Shown here in pieces: positions 36,420-45,582 of a DNA stretch of 64,000 nt. Position 1 is the stretch's first letter. Each line of letters begins with the position of its first letter. A model generated the notes under the pieces. It saw only the letters and a program-made list of their open reading frames with translations. It ran no database searches and was not told the origin of the DNA. The stretch comes from JAHJQZ01 sp963667595 (GTDB taxonomy: Bacteria; Pseudomonadota; Alphaproteobacteria; Rhizobiales; Devosiaceae), in contig CAXXWD010000010.1 in assembly GCA_963667595.2 (NCBI GenBank), positions 186,001 to 250,000 on the forward strand, read 5' to 3'. The translations under genes were made by a program, and so were the position numbers.

Positions 36420-37583
36420 ATGGCGATTCTGAAAAGGCTTGCGTGCACACTGGCGGCGGTCATCGGATTTGTTCTGATGAGCGTGCCGGCTCAGGCGCAG
36501 CTCGATTTCGACACGAAAGCCCGCTTTGCGGTGCTGATGGACTATGAATCGGGCACGATCCTTTTTCAGAAGAACGCCGATAAGCGGCTGGAACCCGCCT
36601 CGATGGCCAAATTGATGACCGTCGATATCGTCTTTTACCTGCTGCAGACAGGCCGACTCAGCCTAGACGACGAGTTCTTCATTTCCGAGCATGCCTGGCG
36701 CGACGGCGGTGCCAGTTCGGGCGGATCGACCATGTTCGCCGAGCTGAATTCCAAGGTTCGGGTTGAAGACCTGTTGAAATCGGTGATTATCCAGTCCGGC
36801 AACGATGCCAGCATCGCCCTCGCCGAGGGCATCGGCGGCACCGAGGAAACCTTTGCGCGCATCATGAACGAGCGCGCCCACGATCTCGGCCTCACCGGTT
36901 CGCATTTCACCAATTCCACCGGATTACCCGATCCAAACCAGTATATGACGGCCCGCGATCTCGCCAATCTGGCCCGCCATATCATCCGGACCTATCCGGA
37001 ATACTATCCGATCTTCTCCGAACCTGAATTCAAGTGGAACGGCATCAATCAGCAAAACCGCAACACGCTTCTCGAAATGGGCATCGGGGTTGACGGCCTC
37101 AAAACCGGCCACACGGAAAACGCCGGGTACGGCGAGGTGGTTTCGACCACCGAGGGCGGACGTCGCTTGATCGCGGTCCTGCACGGACTGACCTCGATGC
37201 GGGAACGCGGCGAGGAAGCGCGCAAGCTCGTGACCTGGGGCACGCGCAGCTTCGAACGCATCGACGCCTTCGCGCCTGGGCAATCCGTCATCGACATCCC
37301 GGTTTATGGCGGCGAAAAGCCGACAGTGGGGCTGGTCGGCGAAGAGGGCATCGCGCTTTATATTCCGAAAGGATCTCGTCGTTGCCTGTCCGCCGAAGTG
37401 AGCTATCACGCGCCGATTCTGCCGCCGGTTGAAAAAGGCGCCAAGCTTGCCGATCTCGACATCATGTGCGATGGGCAATTGATCCAGACAGCCCCCCTTT
37501 ATGCGGCTGAGTCGGTGGGGAGCGGCGGGCTGGTACGCAAGGCAACCGACGCCGTCAAGGAGCTTGCGCTCGGCTGGATGTAA
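36420..37583 (+). CDS. dacF: D-alanyl-D-alanine carboxypeptidase (DacF/PBP5 family)
   Basis: A 387-residue low-molecular-weight penicillin-binding protein that trims the terminal D-Ala of peptidoglycan stem peptides. Signal peptide residues 1-26, cleaved after PAQAQ. Active-site motifs are S61-M-A-K64, S126-G-N128 and K228-T-G230. After about residue 290 comes the PBP5-type beta-rich C-terminal domain and a final VKELALGWM that could form an amphipathic membrane anchor. It lies 35 bases downstream of rlpA and 78 bases upstream of tmk, all on the same strand, which is a usual alphaproteobacterial arrangement. Confidence 0.95.
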   Translation: MAILKRLACTLAAVIGFVLMSVPAQAQLDFDTKARFAVLMDYESGTILFQKNADKRLEPASMAKLMTVDIVFYLLQTGRLSLDDEFFISEHAWRDGGASSGGSTMFAELNSKVRVEDLLKSVIIQSGNDASIALAEGIGGTEETFARIMNERAHDLGLTGSHFTNSTGLPDPNQYMTARDLANLARHIIRTYPEYYPIFSEPEFKWNGINQQNRNTLLEMGIGVDGLKTGHTENAGYGEVVSTTEGGRRLIAVLHGLTSMRERGEEARKLVTWGTRSFERIDAFAPGQSVIDIPVYGGEKPTVGLVGEEGIALYIPKGSRRCLSAEVSYHAPILPPVEKGAKLADLDIMCDGQLIQTAPLYAAESVGSGGLVRKATDAVKELALGWM

Positions 37584-37661
37584 GACGCTCCGCGACGGGG
37601 TCTGTCCCGGTCGACCGCACACGGGCGCAAAAGGCGCAACAAGGGTAGTCCACAGGGCCAC

Positions 37662-38378
37662 ATGGAAAAATCCAAGACGCCGAACAAGGCTCGGTTCGTT
37701 ACCTTCGAAGGCGGTGAGGGCGTCGGAAAATCGACGCAGATCCGGCGCCTTCTGGCCAATCTGGCGCGCGTCGGCGTGACGGCCGTCAAGACGCGCGAGC
37801 CCGGTGGCACGCCCAAGGCGGAAGCCGTCCGTTCGTTTATCCTGCAAGGCCGGTCCGAAGCCTGGGGCGCCGGCGCCGAAGCGGTGCTGTTCGCCGCGGC
37901 CCGCCATGACCACGTCACCCAGATGATCGTGCCCAATCTCGAAGCGGGCAAATGGGTCCTGTCCGACCGCTTTGCCGATTCAACCCGCGCCTATCAGGGA
38001 CTGACCGGCGGAGTCGATGACCGGATGATCGACGCGCTCGAGGAACTGGCGCTCGAAGGGCATACGCCGGATTTGACCATCCTTCTGGATATGGACCCCG
38101 AATTCGCCTTTCGTCGCGTCGCCCAACGTGCCCAGGAAGACGGCGTTCCAACGGTGCCCGACCGTTTCGAGAAGGAAGATCTCTCCTGGCACCGACGCTT
38201 GCGCGACGGCTTTTTGACCATAGCGCTGTGCAATCCTGGACGCTGCGTCATCGTTTCGGCCGAAGCCGGGGAGGATGCGGTCGAAAAGGAAGTCTGGCGC
38301 GTGGTACGCGAGCGCTTTCCGGAGCTTGAGGGCAAGGATCCTTACGCGCAAGCGACGGCGAACGGGAGCGAGGCGTGA
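37662..38378 (+). CDS. tmk: thymidylate kinase
   Basis: A 238-residue dTMP kinase that makes dTDP for DNA synthesis. The P-loop is FEGGEGVGKSTQ at residues 15-26. The DR(F/Y) motif is LSDRFADSTRAYQG, and the LID segment follows LDMDPEFAFRR. It is somewhat longer than the usual 205-215 residues because of a short N-terminal extension and a charged C-terminal tail. The stop overlaps the start of holB by four bases (GTGA). Confidence 0.95.
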   Translation: MEKSKTPNKARFVTFEGGEGVGKSTQIRRLLANLARVGVTAVKTREPGGTPKAEAVRSFILQGRSEAWGAGAEAVLFAAARHDHVTQMIVPNLEAGKWVLSDRFADSTRAYQGLTGGVDDRMIDALEELALEGHTPDLTILLDMDPEFAFRRVAQRAQEDGVPTVPDRFEKEDLSWHRRLRDGFLTIALCNPGRCVIVSAEAGEDAVEKEVWRVVRERFPELEGKDPYAQATANGSEA

Positions 38379-39416
38379 CCCCGTCCGATGCGTCTGTCGC
38401 CACGGCCGATTACCTCGACGGCGTGCCTTTGCCCGAACAGCAGTCGCGCACCTTCGGGCACACCCGCGTTCGGGCCCAGCTTAATGCGGCCATCGTGTCC
38501 GGGCGGGTGCCGAGCGGAATTTTGCTGCACGGGCCCAAGGGCATCGGCAAGGCGACATTGGCCTTCAGTTTCGCGCGCGATCTGATCGCCACCACTGGCG
38601 ACGAAGACGCCCACAGGGTCGCCGAGCAGGTGGCGGCGGGTGTCCATCCCAACCTTTTCGTGTTGAGACGGACGCTGAAGGACACCGGCAAGGGTTTTTC
38701 CGCCTTCATTCGTGTCGAAGAGGTGAGGGGGCTGATCGAGCGCCTGCACCGGACGCGGGGGACGGCCCGGCTATCGCATCGTCGTGGTCGACACCATCGA
38801 CGACTGTAACCAGAGCGCCGCCAATGCGCTTTTGAAGGTTCTCGAGGAACCGCCGCCCGAGACGGTTTTCGTGCTGGTCTCCCATCAGCCGGGCGGCTTG
38901 TTGCCGACCATCCGGTCGCGTTGTCAGTCCCTCGCCCTCAGGCCGCTTGCCGATAACGACATGCAGGCCTTTCTGGACGACAGCGGCATCGCCAACAGGC
39001 TTTCGCCGGAATTACGCGATCTGGCCGGGGGATGCCCGCGCCGCGCTTTCGAGTATCTGAGCCTTGGCGAGGCCGAAGCGCTGAACGCGCTCAACACTTT
39101 CCTGGGCGCACCGGAACGGGCCGGCGCGGGGGCGACGCTTGCGCTTGCCCAACGCATTGCTGCCGCGTCCGAGGTGGAGCGGCAAATGGCTCGCGACATG
39201 CTGCTTGAACATATCGCCGCCAAAGCGCAAGACAGAGCGCGCGCGGGGGTTTCGGGCTATCGTCTTGCCTCCGCAACCGAGCTGTGGGACAAGGCCGTCC
39301 CGCTCTTCGCCAATGCCGAGACCTACAACCTCGACGTGGTTGAAACCTTTGTCATCCTGCTCGACGCGATCAGGGCCGAAAGCCCGATGGCGTCGGCCAA
39401 CCCGATCGACGTCTGA
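38375..39416 (+). pseudogene. holB: DNA polymerase III subunit delta', frameshifted in this sequence
   Basis: The delta' subunit of the clamp loader. The first part (GTG at 38375 to about residue 130) has the P-loop-like GPKGIGKATLAF and EVRGLIERLH. The second part, in another frame, resumes with YRIVVVDTIDDCNQSAANALLKVLEEPP, followed by RSRCQSLALRPL (sensor region) and a helical C-terminal domain. The frame shifts by one extra base between about 38750 and 38775; a run of five G at 38757-38761 is the likely place, since dropping one G restores RGRPGYRIVVVD. holB is essential, so an error in the read or assembly is more likely than a true loss. The stop overlaps the metG start (TGATG). Confidence 0.88.
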
Positions 39417-40978
39417 TGTCGCCCAAAAAGTTCTACATCTCGACCGCTATTTCCTATCCCAACGGCGCCCCGCATATCGGCCACGCCTACGAAGCCCTGG
39501 CCACCGACGCCATCGCCCGCTTCAAGCGGCTCGACGGCTTCGACACCTATTTTCTGACCGGCACCGACGAGCACGGCCAGAAGATGCTGCAGACGGCGCG
39601 CAAGGAAGGGCTGGAGGTCAGGGCGCTGGCCGATCGCAATTCGGCGCGGTTCCAGGCCATGGTCAAGGCGCTCAACTGTTCGAACGACGATTTCATTCGA
39701 ACGACCGAGCCGCGCCACCATGCGTCGGTGACCGAGATCTGGAAGCGCATGGCCGCCAATGGCGACATCTACAAGCATACCTATTCCGGCTGGTACTCGG
39801 TGCGCGACGAAGCCTATTACGGCGAGGACGAGACGGAAGTGCGCGCGGACAATGTCCGCTACGGGCCGCAGGGCACGCCGGTCGAGTGGATCGAAGAGGA
39901 CAGCTATTTCTTCCGCCTTTCCGCCTATCAGCAAAAGCTGTTGGACCATTACGAGGCCAATCCCGATTTCATCGGTCCGGACGAACGGCGCAACGAGGTC
40001 GTGAGCTTCGTCAAGTCCGGACTGCGCGATCTTTCCATGTCGCGCACCACCTTCGACTGGGGCATCCCGGTGCCGGAGGACGACAAGCACGTGATGTATG
40101 TCTGGGTCGATGCCCTGACCAACTACATCACCGGTGTCGGCTTTCCCGACGAAACCAATCCGCTCTGGCATTATTGGCCGGCCGATACCCACATCATCGG
40201 CAAGGACATCATCCGCTTTCACGCCGTGTACTGGCCGGCCTTTTTGATGTCGGCCGGGATCGAGCTGCCCAAGCGCGTCTTCGGACACGGTTTTCTGTTC
40301 AACCGCGGCGAGAAGATGTCGAAATCGACCGGCAACGTCATCGATCCGTTCGGCATGCTCGAAGAATACGGCGTTGACCAGGTCCGCTACTTCTTCTTGC
40401 GCGAAGTCTCCTTCGGACAGGACGGCTCCTACAGTCACGACGCCATCGTCAACCGCATCAATGCCGATCTCGCCAATGATCTCGGCAATCTGGCACAGCG
40501 TTCGCTCTCCATGGTCGCCAAGCATTGCGATGCCAAGGTGCCGGTTTGCGGTCCTTTGAGCGAAGCCGACGAAACGATCCTTGCCGCCGCCGATGCGCTT
40601 CTCGAAAAATCGCGCGAGGCGATGACGGATTTCGCCATGAACCGGATGCTCGAAGCCATCTGGCAGGTGGTGGCCGACGCCAACCGCTATTTCGCGGGTG
40701 AGGAGCCCTGGGCGCTCAGGAAGACCGATTTCGACCGCATGCAGACCGTGCTCTACGTCACGGCCGAGGTGATCCGCGAAGTGGCGATCCTCACCCAGCC
40801 GATCATGCCGACCTCGTGCGGCAAGCTTCTCGATCTCATCGGTGTTCCCGCCAACAAGCGCGATTTCGCCGCGCTCGGCAGCGCCGGGCGGCTGGTTGCG
40901 GGCACCGATCTTCCCAAGCCGGAAGGCGTCTTCCCGCGCTATGTCGCCAAGGAAACGGACGAGGGCGCCAACGCATGA
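39416..40978 (+). CDS. metG: methionyl-tRNA synthetase
   Basis: A 520-residue class I synthetase that charges tRNA-Met. The HIGH motif reads HIGHAYEALATDAI near residue 21, and KMSKSTGN is near residue 302. In the connective peptide, where many MetRS have zinc-binding CxxC knuckles, it reads SGWYSVRDEAYYGEDETEV, without cysteines, which is the form common in alphaproteobacteria. There is no C-terminal EMAP/Trbp111-like tRNA-binding extension. Start ATG overlaps the holB stop. It sits between holB and tatD, a classical neighbourhood. Confidence 0.96.
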   Translation: MSPKKFYISTAISYPNGAPHIGHAYEALATDAIARFKRLDGFDTYFLTGTDEHGQKMLQTARKEGLEVRALADRNSARFQAMVKALNCSNDDFIRTTEPRHHASVTEIWKRMAANGDIYKHTYSGWYSVRDEAYYGEDETEVRADNVRYGPQGTPVEWIEEDSYFFRLSAYQQKLLDHYEANPDFIGPDERRNEVVSFVKSGLRDLSMSRTTFDWGIPVPEDDKHVMYVWVDALTNYITGVGFPDETNPLWHYWPADTHIIGKDIIRFHAVYWPAFLMSAGIELPKRVFGHGFLFNRGEKMSKSTGNVIDPFGMLEEYGVDQVRYFFLREVSFGQDGSYSHDAIVNRINADLANDLGNLAQRSLSMVAKHCDAKVPVCGPLSEADETILAAADALLEKSREAMTDFAMNRMLEAIWQVVADANRYFAGEEPWALRKTDFDRMQTVLYVTAEVIREVAILTQPIMPTSCGKLLDLIGVPANKRDFAALGSAGRLVAGTDLPKPEGVFPRYVAKETDEGANA

Positions 40979-41030
40979 TCCCAACCGCAGGCCGCCTGTC
41001 ATCGGCTCGTTTCGGGTATGGACCCAAAGC

Positions 41031-41816
41031 ATGCTGATCGACAGTCATTGCCATCTCGATTTCAGTGCACTGGCTGAGGATCGGTCCGGCGTGCTCTCCC
41101 GCATGGCCGCGAACGGCGTCGGCGGCGGCGTGACCATCTGCGTGCGCATCGGCGAATTCGACCGGATCAGGGCCATTGCGGAAGCGCATGACAACATCTG
41201 GTGTTCGCTCGGCACCCATCCCGAACACGCCGGCGACGAACCGGATGTGCCGGTCGAAGAGATCGTCAGGCTGACCGAACATCCCAAATGCGTCGCCATC
41301 GGCGAGGCGGGGCTCGACTATCATTTCCCGGATAGCGCCGCACCCGAGGTGCAGGCCGCGGTCTTTCGCCGCCATATCGCGGCGGCGCGGATCACCGGCC
41401 TGCCGCTGGTCATTCATGCCCGCGATGCCGACGATGACGTGGCGGCGATCCTCGAAGAGGAAACGGAAAAGGGCGCTTTTCCCTTTTTGCTGCACTGCTT
41501 TTCCTCGGGGCCGGACCTGGCCCATCGCGCCTTGGCCTTGGGCGGCTACATCTCCTTTTCCGGCATCGTGACCTTCAAGAACGCACGGGATATCCAGAAG
41601 GTCGCGGCCGAAGTGCCGGCCGACCGGATCCTGGTTGAAACCGATTCTCCCTACCTTGCACCGGTACCGCATCGCGGCAAATCGAACGAGCCGAGCTATG
41701 TCGTGCACACGGCCGAAAAGCTGGCGGATCTGCGCGGCGTCAGTTTTGAAGAAATTGCTTTAACAACGACGCGTAACTTCGCGCGTTTGTTCAGTAAGAC
41801 CGGGCTGAAAACCTGA
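41031..41816 (+). CDS. tatD: TatD family metal-dependent hydrolase
   Basis: A 261-residue TatD/YcfH-type DNase with a TIM-barrel fold. Metal ligands: DSHCHLDF at the N-terminus, Glu in AIGEAGLDYHF, His in LVIHARDADDD and LLHCFSSG, and the Asp of LVETDSPYLAPVPHRGK. ATG at 41031 is the normal start; longer in-frame readings to 40842 overlap metG. The stop overlaps the following hydrolase gene (TGATG). Confidence 0.94.
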   Translation: MLIDSHCHLDFSALAEDRSGVLSRMAANGVGGGVTICVRIGEFDRIRAIAEAHDNIWCSLGTHPEHAGDEPDVPVEEIVRLTEHPKCVAIGEAGLDYHFPDSAAPEVQAAVFRRHIAAARITGLPLVIHARDADDDVAAILEEETEKGAFPFLLHCFSSGPDLAHRALALGGYISFSGIVTFKNARDIQKVAAEVPADRILVETDSPYLAPVPHRGKSNEPSYVVHTAEKLADLRGVSFEEIALTTTRNFARLFSKTGLKT

Positions 41817-42706
41817 TGGAGAGGCCGGCGGAACGGATCGCGGCAACCATTCTTGGCTGTGGCTCATCGGCTGGCGTGCCACGCATCGGCGATGAATGGG
41901 GCGCCTGCGACCCCACAAACCCGAAGAACCGGCGCCGGCGCTGCTCGCTTCTTGTCGAGGGACGAAGCGGCGAGGGCAGCGGGGTAACGCGCGTTCTCAT
42001 CGATACCGGGTGCGATCTCAGGGAACAGCTTCTGGCGGCGGGGGTCGGCTCGGTCGACGCCGTGCTTTATACCCATGCCCATGCCGACCACATCCATGGC
42101 ATCGACGATTTGAGGGTCATGGTGCTGGTCTCGCAGAAACGGGTGCCGGTTTATTACGACGAAGCGACGGGAAGACGCCTCAACGAAGCGTTCGGCTATT
42201 GTTTCGTTACGCCGCCGGGCAGCGGCTATCCGCCCATTCTCGACGGCCACACCATCGCGCCCGGCGACAAAATCACCGTAAACGGGGAGGGGGGCACCCT
42301 CACCTTCACCGCCTTCTGCCAGGTTCACGGCGAAATCAACTCACTCGGCTATCGCATTGGCAATCTTGCCTATTCTCCCGATCTCAACGGCCTCGAAGAT
42401 GCGGCGCTGCCGTATCTTTCCGGTCTCGACATCTGGATCGTCGACGCCTTGCGCCACCGGCCGCACCCCAGCCATTTCAGCGTCGAAGACGCCATGGACT
42501 GGATCGGCAGATTGACGCCGAAACAGGCCGTCCTGACCAACCTGCACGTCGATCTCGATTATCAGGCGCTCGATGACGAAACGCCTGAAAACGTAACGCC
42601 GGCCTATGACGGCATGAAAATCGACGTCACGAACGGCCGGATTTTGCCCAGCGCCGATGCGCCCAGCGACATCATGGATGCGCTGAACGCGACCGGTGCG
42701 GAATAG
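41816..42706 (+). CDS. MBL fold metallo-hydrolase, PhnP-like
   Basis: A 296-residue metallo-beta-lactamase-fold hydrolase. It has LGCGSSAGVPRIGDEWGACDP at the start and the metal motif THAHADHIHGIDDLR near residue 85, which is the form of the PhnP/lipoyl(octanoyl)-type cyclic phosphodiesterase-like group. Further ligands are in VHGEINSLGYRIG and VDALRHRPHPSHFS. PhnP itself cleaves cyclic ribose phosphates, but this clade, found next to tatD in most alphaproteobacteria, has no assigned substrate. It is translationally coupled to tatD. Confidence 0.9.
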   Translation: MERPAERIAATILGCGSSAGVPRIGDEWGACDPTNPKNRRRRCSLLVEGRSGEGSGVTRVLIDTGCDLREQLLAAGVGSVDAVLYTHAHADHIHGIDDLRVMVLVSQKRVPVYYDEATGRRLNEAFGYCFVTPPGSGYPPILDGHTIAPGDKITVNGEGGTLTFTAFCQVHGEINSLGYRIGNLAYSPDLNGLEDAALPYLSGLDIWIVDALRHRPHPSHFSVEDAMDWIGRLTPKQAVLTNLHVDLDYQALDDETPENVTPAYDGMKIDVTNGRILPSADAPSDIMDALNATGAE

Positions 42707-42803
42707 ACGCAGAGCCCAAATCCAGAAACCACAAATCCGCCACGATCCGGGAGCGTTTTCTCCGGCGCTGCGCCAGCACCTGGCGTTTTGAGTGCCTCCG
42801 AAA

Positions 42804-43100
42804 ATGCATAAAGATGCTTCTGAAGTGTCTCACCGCGACGATTCCGAACCGGAAGTGCCGCATTCTCCAATCTCTCCTAAAATCGTCATTTCCGCACTGC
42901 CAGGCATCGTTCTGGTCTGGTCGGAACTCTGGATCATGGTGGCTCTGGTTGTGTGGAGCGCGGGAAGTTTCATGATGCTCGGCATTCTCGGCGAGATCAT
43001 CGTGGGCATCATCCTTCTCGGTCCGGCCATCTGGGCGTCCTGGCAGGTCTGGGTCTGGGCCATTATCGCCGAACAAGAGATCGCTGCGCTTCCAAAATAG
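42804..43100 (+). CDS. small hypothetical membrane protein
   Basis: A 98-residue protein not recognised. Residues about 1-28 are polar and histidine/proline rich, followed by two hydrophobic segments (IVISALPGIVLVWSELWIMV...SAGSFMML and ILGEIIVGIILLGPAIWASW). It ends in EIAALPK. An in-frame GTG at 42792 is an alternative start, and neither start has a good ribosome binding site. It lies about 100 bases after the PhnP-like gene, in the same direction. The two well-formed membrane helices and a plausible codon pattern support a real gene, with moderate certainty. Confidence 0.55.
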   Translation: MHKDASEVSHRDDSEPEVPHSPISPKIVISALPGIVLVWSELWIMVALVVWSAGSFMMLGILGEIIVGIILLGPAIWASWQVWVWAIIAEQEIAALPK

Positions 43101-43177
43101 CGCGACGGTCTTGTCGGGAGGACCGAGGGGTGCCGACAACATGTTCCATCGGCGCTTTTCCATATATCGAAAAGTTC

Positions 43178-43193
43178 CATAATATATATTATG
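43178..43193. promoter_or_regulatory. 16-base perfect palindrome, AT-rich
   Basis: CATAATATATATTATG, in an AT-rich island within otherwise GC-rich DNA. It lies 120 bases upstream of the nucleotidyltransferase-fold gene, with another inverted repeat, CTTTTC / GAAAAG, just before it (43156-43175). It looks like a repressor site, but no regulator gene is adjacent. Confidence 0.4.
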
Positions 43194-43313
43194 CGAATTA
43201 TGTGTTTGGTGATGAGGGCGCCAAATTGCCCCAAATCCGGGATGGACGCACCTCCTCCCGCTGATTATGAGTGGTCCGATTTCCCGTTCCCCAAGTGACT
43301 CCAGATTACGACC

Positions 43314-44093
43314 ATGTATCCGCATCATCGGCAAACGCTCGACAACATCACCTCACACCTTGCCAAAGCGGATGAAACCCTCGGCATCCTACTGGTCGGA
43401 TCGATTGCCCATGGTTTCGAACAGCCCGGATCCGACGTGGACATCATGGTTGTCGTCCCGGACGACGTCTTCGAAGAACGCAAGGCGCGCGGCGAACTGA
43501 CCGCCATCGATCTCGACAACTGCACCTATGACGGCGGCTATATCGACATCAAGTATGTCAGCCTTAAGCTGATGGACCGCGTCAGGGATATCGGCAGCGA
43601 GCCGGCACGCTTCGCCTATCACGGCGCGTCGCTGGTTTTTTCGCGCGACGAGCGCATCGCACCTCTGATCGCCGAAATCGCCCGTTACCCGACAGAACGT
43701 AAGACCGACAATCTCAAGCGGTTCTTTGCCCAGATCCAGGCTTGGAACTGGTATCGCGGCGAAGCGGTCAAACACGACAATGCCTATCTTCTCAACCATG
43801 CGATGGATAACCTGATCCTGTTCGGCGGCCGCCTCCTTCTGGCCGAGAACGAAGTTCTTTATCCGTCCCACAAATGGTTCATGCGCGTTCTGTCCGGCGT
43901 CAGGGAAAAACCCGACGGTGTGATGGACCTGATCGATGACGTCCTCACGACACGAGACGCCGCAAAGATCGAACAACTCTATGAAATCATTGCAGGATTT
44001 CGTGAATGGCCGAATGCGCGCTGGTCGCATCAGTTCATGATCGACAGTGAGTTGAACTGGCTTATGGGTCAGACGCCCGTGGCGGATATCTAG
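43314..44093 (+). CDS. nucleotidyltransferase-fold domain protein
   Basis: A 259-residue protein with an N-terminal polymerase-beta-type nucleotidyltransferase motif: LLVGSIAHGFEQPGSDVDIMVV near residues 27-48, giving GS-x-DxD with the two metal-binding aspartates, and a third acidic position in YIDIKYV. The C-terminal part is helical and Trp/Arg rich (AQIQAWNWYRGEAVKHDN), like the helical domain in DUF4037-type and kanamycin nucleotidyltransferase-like proteins. Substrate unknown. There is no HEPN partner gene beside it, so a toxin-antitoxin role is not supported. It ends four bases before the next gene. Confidence 0.75.
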   Translation: MYPHHRQTLDNITSHLAKADETLGILLVGSIAHGFEQPGSDVDIMVVVPDDVFEERKARGELTAIDLDNCTYDGGYIDIKYVSLKLMDRVRDIGSEPARFAYHGASLVFSRDERIAPLIAEIARYPTERKTDNLKRFFAQIQAWNWYRGEAVKHDNAYLLNHAMDNLILFGGRLLLAENEVLYPSHKWFMRVLSGVREKPDGVMDLIDDVLTTRDAAKIEQLYEIIAGFREWPNARWSHQFMIDSELNWLMGQTPVADI

Positions 44094-44097
44094 CGTA

Positions 44098-45066
44098 ATG
44101 AAGGTCCCTAACGAGGCTTTCGTGTACCGCATCACGCCCGCCATGACGGCGCTGATCGCGGGCGACAGCGACCCGATAGCGCGTCAGTTCCTGCCCGACC
44201 CGCGCGAAGCCGAGATCAAGCCCTGGGAACTGTCCGATCCGATCGGCGACGAACCGCATGCGCCCGTCAAGGGCATCGTTCACCGTTATCCAGATCGCGT
44301 GTTGTTCAAGATCACGCCGACCTGCGCCGTTCACTGCCGCTTCTGTTTTCGCCGCGACATGATCGGGACGGATACCTCCGAAACCCTGAATTCCGGCGAA
44401 CGCGAGGCCGCTTTCGCCTATATCGAGACGCATCCCGAAATCTGGGAAGTGGTTTTGAGCGGTGGTGATCCCCTCACCTTGTCGCCGCGCCGCATCGGCG
44501 ATATCGTCCAGCGGCTCGACGCCATCGATCACGTCAGCGTCATCCGCTGGCATTCGCGCGTGCCCGTCGTTGATCCGGATCGCATGAGCGATGAGATGAT
44601 CGCGGCGCTGGGCGCCACAAACAAAGCCGTCTATCTCGCGATCCATACCAACCATGCGCGCGAACACACCGACGCCGTCCGCCATATCTGCCGACGCCTC
44701 CGTGCCGCCGGGATCGTTCTGCTCGGACAGTCGGTCCTGTTGCGCGGGATCAACGACGATCCGCAATCCCTGGCCGATCTGATGCGCTCCTGCGTTTCTC
44801 TCGGCATCAAGCCCTATTATCTGCACATTCTCGACAAGGCCCGCGGCACCAGTCATTTCCGTGTGCCGCTCGACAGGGCTGCAGTACTGGTGAACGGCCT
44901 GCGCGGACATCTGTCGGGCCTGTGCCAGCCGTCCCTGATGCTCGATATTCCCGGGGGCTTTGGCAAGGTGCCCGTTTTGTCCGATGCCATTGTCGCCCTC
45001 GGCGACAGGCGTTACCGGGTTACGGACTTCATGGGCCGCACGCACGATTATGCCGATGACGCCTGA
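44098..45066 (+). CDS. lysine-2,3-aminomutase-family radical SAM protein (EpmB-like)
   Basis: A 322-residue radical SAM and PLP enzyme of the KamA family. The iron-sulfur cluster motif is C76AVHC80RFC83 with FRRD after it, and LSGGDPLTLSPRRI is the AdoMet-binding GGDPL. The PLP lysine is expected in DIPGGFGKVPVL near residue 288. Its length matches EpmB, which makes beta-lysine for the modification of elongation factor P, rather than catabolic KamA (above 400 residues). The partner genes epmA and efp are not in this window. It overlaps the following GNAT gene by 11 bases. Confidence 0.88.
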   Translation: MKVPNEAFVYRITPAMTALIAGDSDPIARQFLPDPREAEIKPWELSDPIGDEPHAPVKGIVHRYPDRVLFKITPTCAVHCRFCFRRDMIGTDTSETLNSGEREAAFAYIETHPEIWEVVLSGGDPLTLSPRRIGDIVQRLDAIDHVSVIRWHSRVPVVDPDRMSDEMIAALGATNKAVYLAIHTNHAREHTDAVRHICRRLRAAGIVLLGQSVLLRGINDDPQSLADLMRSCVSLGIKPYYLHILDKARGTSHFRVPLDRAAVLVNGLRGHLSGLCQPSLMLDIPGGFGKVPVLSDAIVALGDRRYRVTDFMGRTHDYADDA

Positions 45067-45565
45067 AAAAGCTGACGCGCAGACATATGTCAGACAAGCC
45101 GATGTCGGAGACGCCTCCGCAATGAGCGCGATCCTTGGTGAAATCGTCAGGTTATGGGGCCATTCCCGGCGCAGCGACCCGCCCCATATCGTCGCTTTCT
45201 ACATCCGCCACCCAGACACAGTCCGCTGCTCCGTCGCACTGGATCGTCACGGCACCCTCATCGGCTTTCAGTCTCTCAAACGCGTCGGCGAAGCCAATGC
45301 CTATGACGTCACGCCCGGATGGGGCGTCATAGGCTCCTATGTCAAACCGGACCACGCCGGACAAGGCGTCGGTCGTGCCCTGTTCGCCGCCAGTCTTCGT
45401 GCCGCGCGGGGTGCCGGCCTGCCTTTCATCGACGCCAGCATTGCCGCAGACAACCGAGCCGGACTCGCCTATTACGACGCCATGGGCTTTCGCACCTACC
45501 GCGAACGAAACGGGCTTGTGTGCAAGCGTTTCGACGTTTCCGGGACCCGGCAACATTCCAACTGA
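45056..45565 (+). CDS. GNAT family N-acetyltransferase
   Basis: A 169-residue acetyltransferase. The acetyl-CoA binding motif A is SYVKPDHAGQGVGRALFAAS (Q-x-x-G-x-G/A form), followed by IDASIAADNRAGLAYYDAMGF, a typical motif B. ATG at 45056 is used (45050 also possible); both lie within the end of the radical SAM gene, so the two are co-translated. Acceptor unknown. Confidence 0.87.
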   Translation: MTPEKADAQTYVRQADVGDASAMSAILGEIVRLWGHSRRSDPPHIVAFYIRHPDTVRCSVALDRHGTLIGFQSLKRVGEANAYDVTPGWGVIGSYVKPDHAGQGVGRALFAASLRAARGAGLPFIDASIAADNRAGLAYYDAMGFRTYRERNGLVCKRFDVSGTRQHSN

Positions 45566-45582
45566 TCAATCGGAGCCATGTC

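Noticed and set aside
38745..38780. Programmed frameshift in holB
   Set aside because: No slippery A/T heptamer or dnaX-like signal is seen, the first frame ends 35 bases later in non-conserved residues, and the family is not known to use frameshifting.
43314..44093. MNT-HEPN toxin-antitoxin module
   Set aside because: The nucleotidyltransferase protein is too long for an MNT antitoxin and no HEPN gene is next to it.
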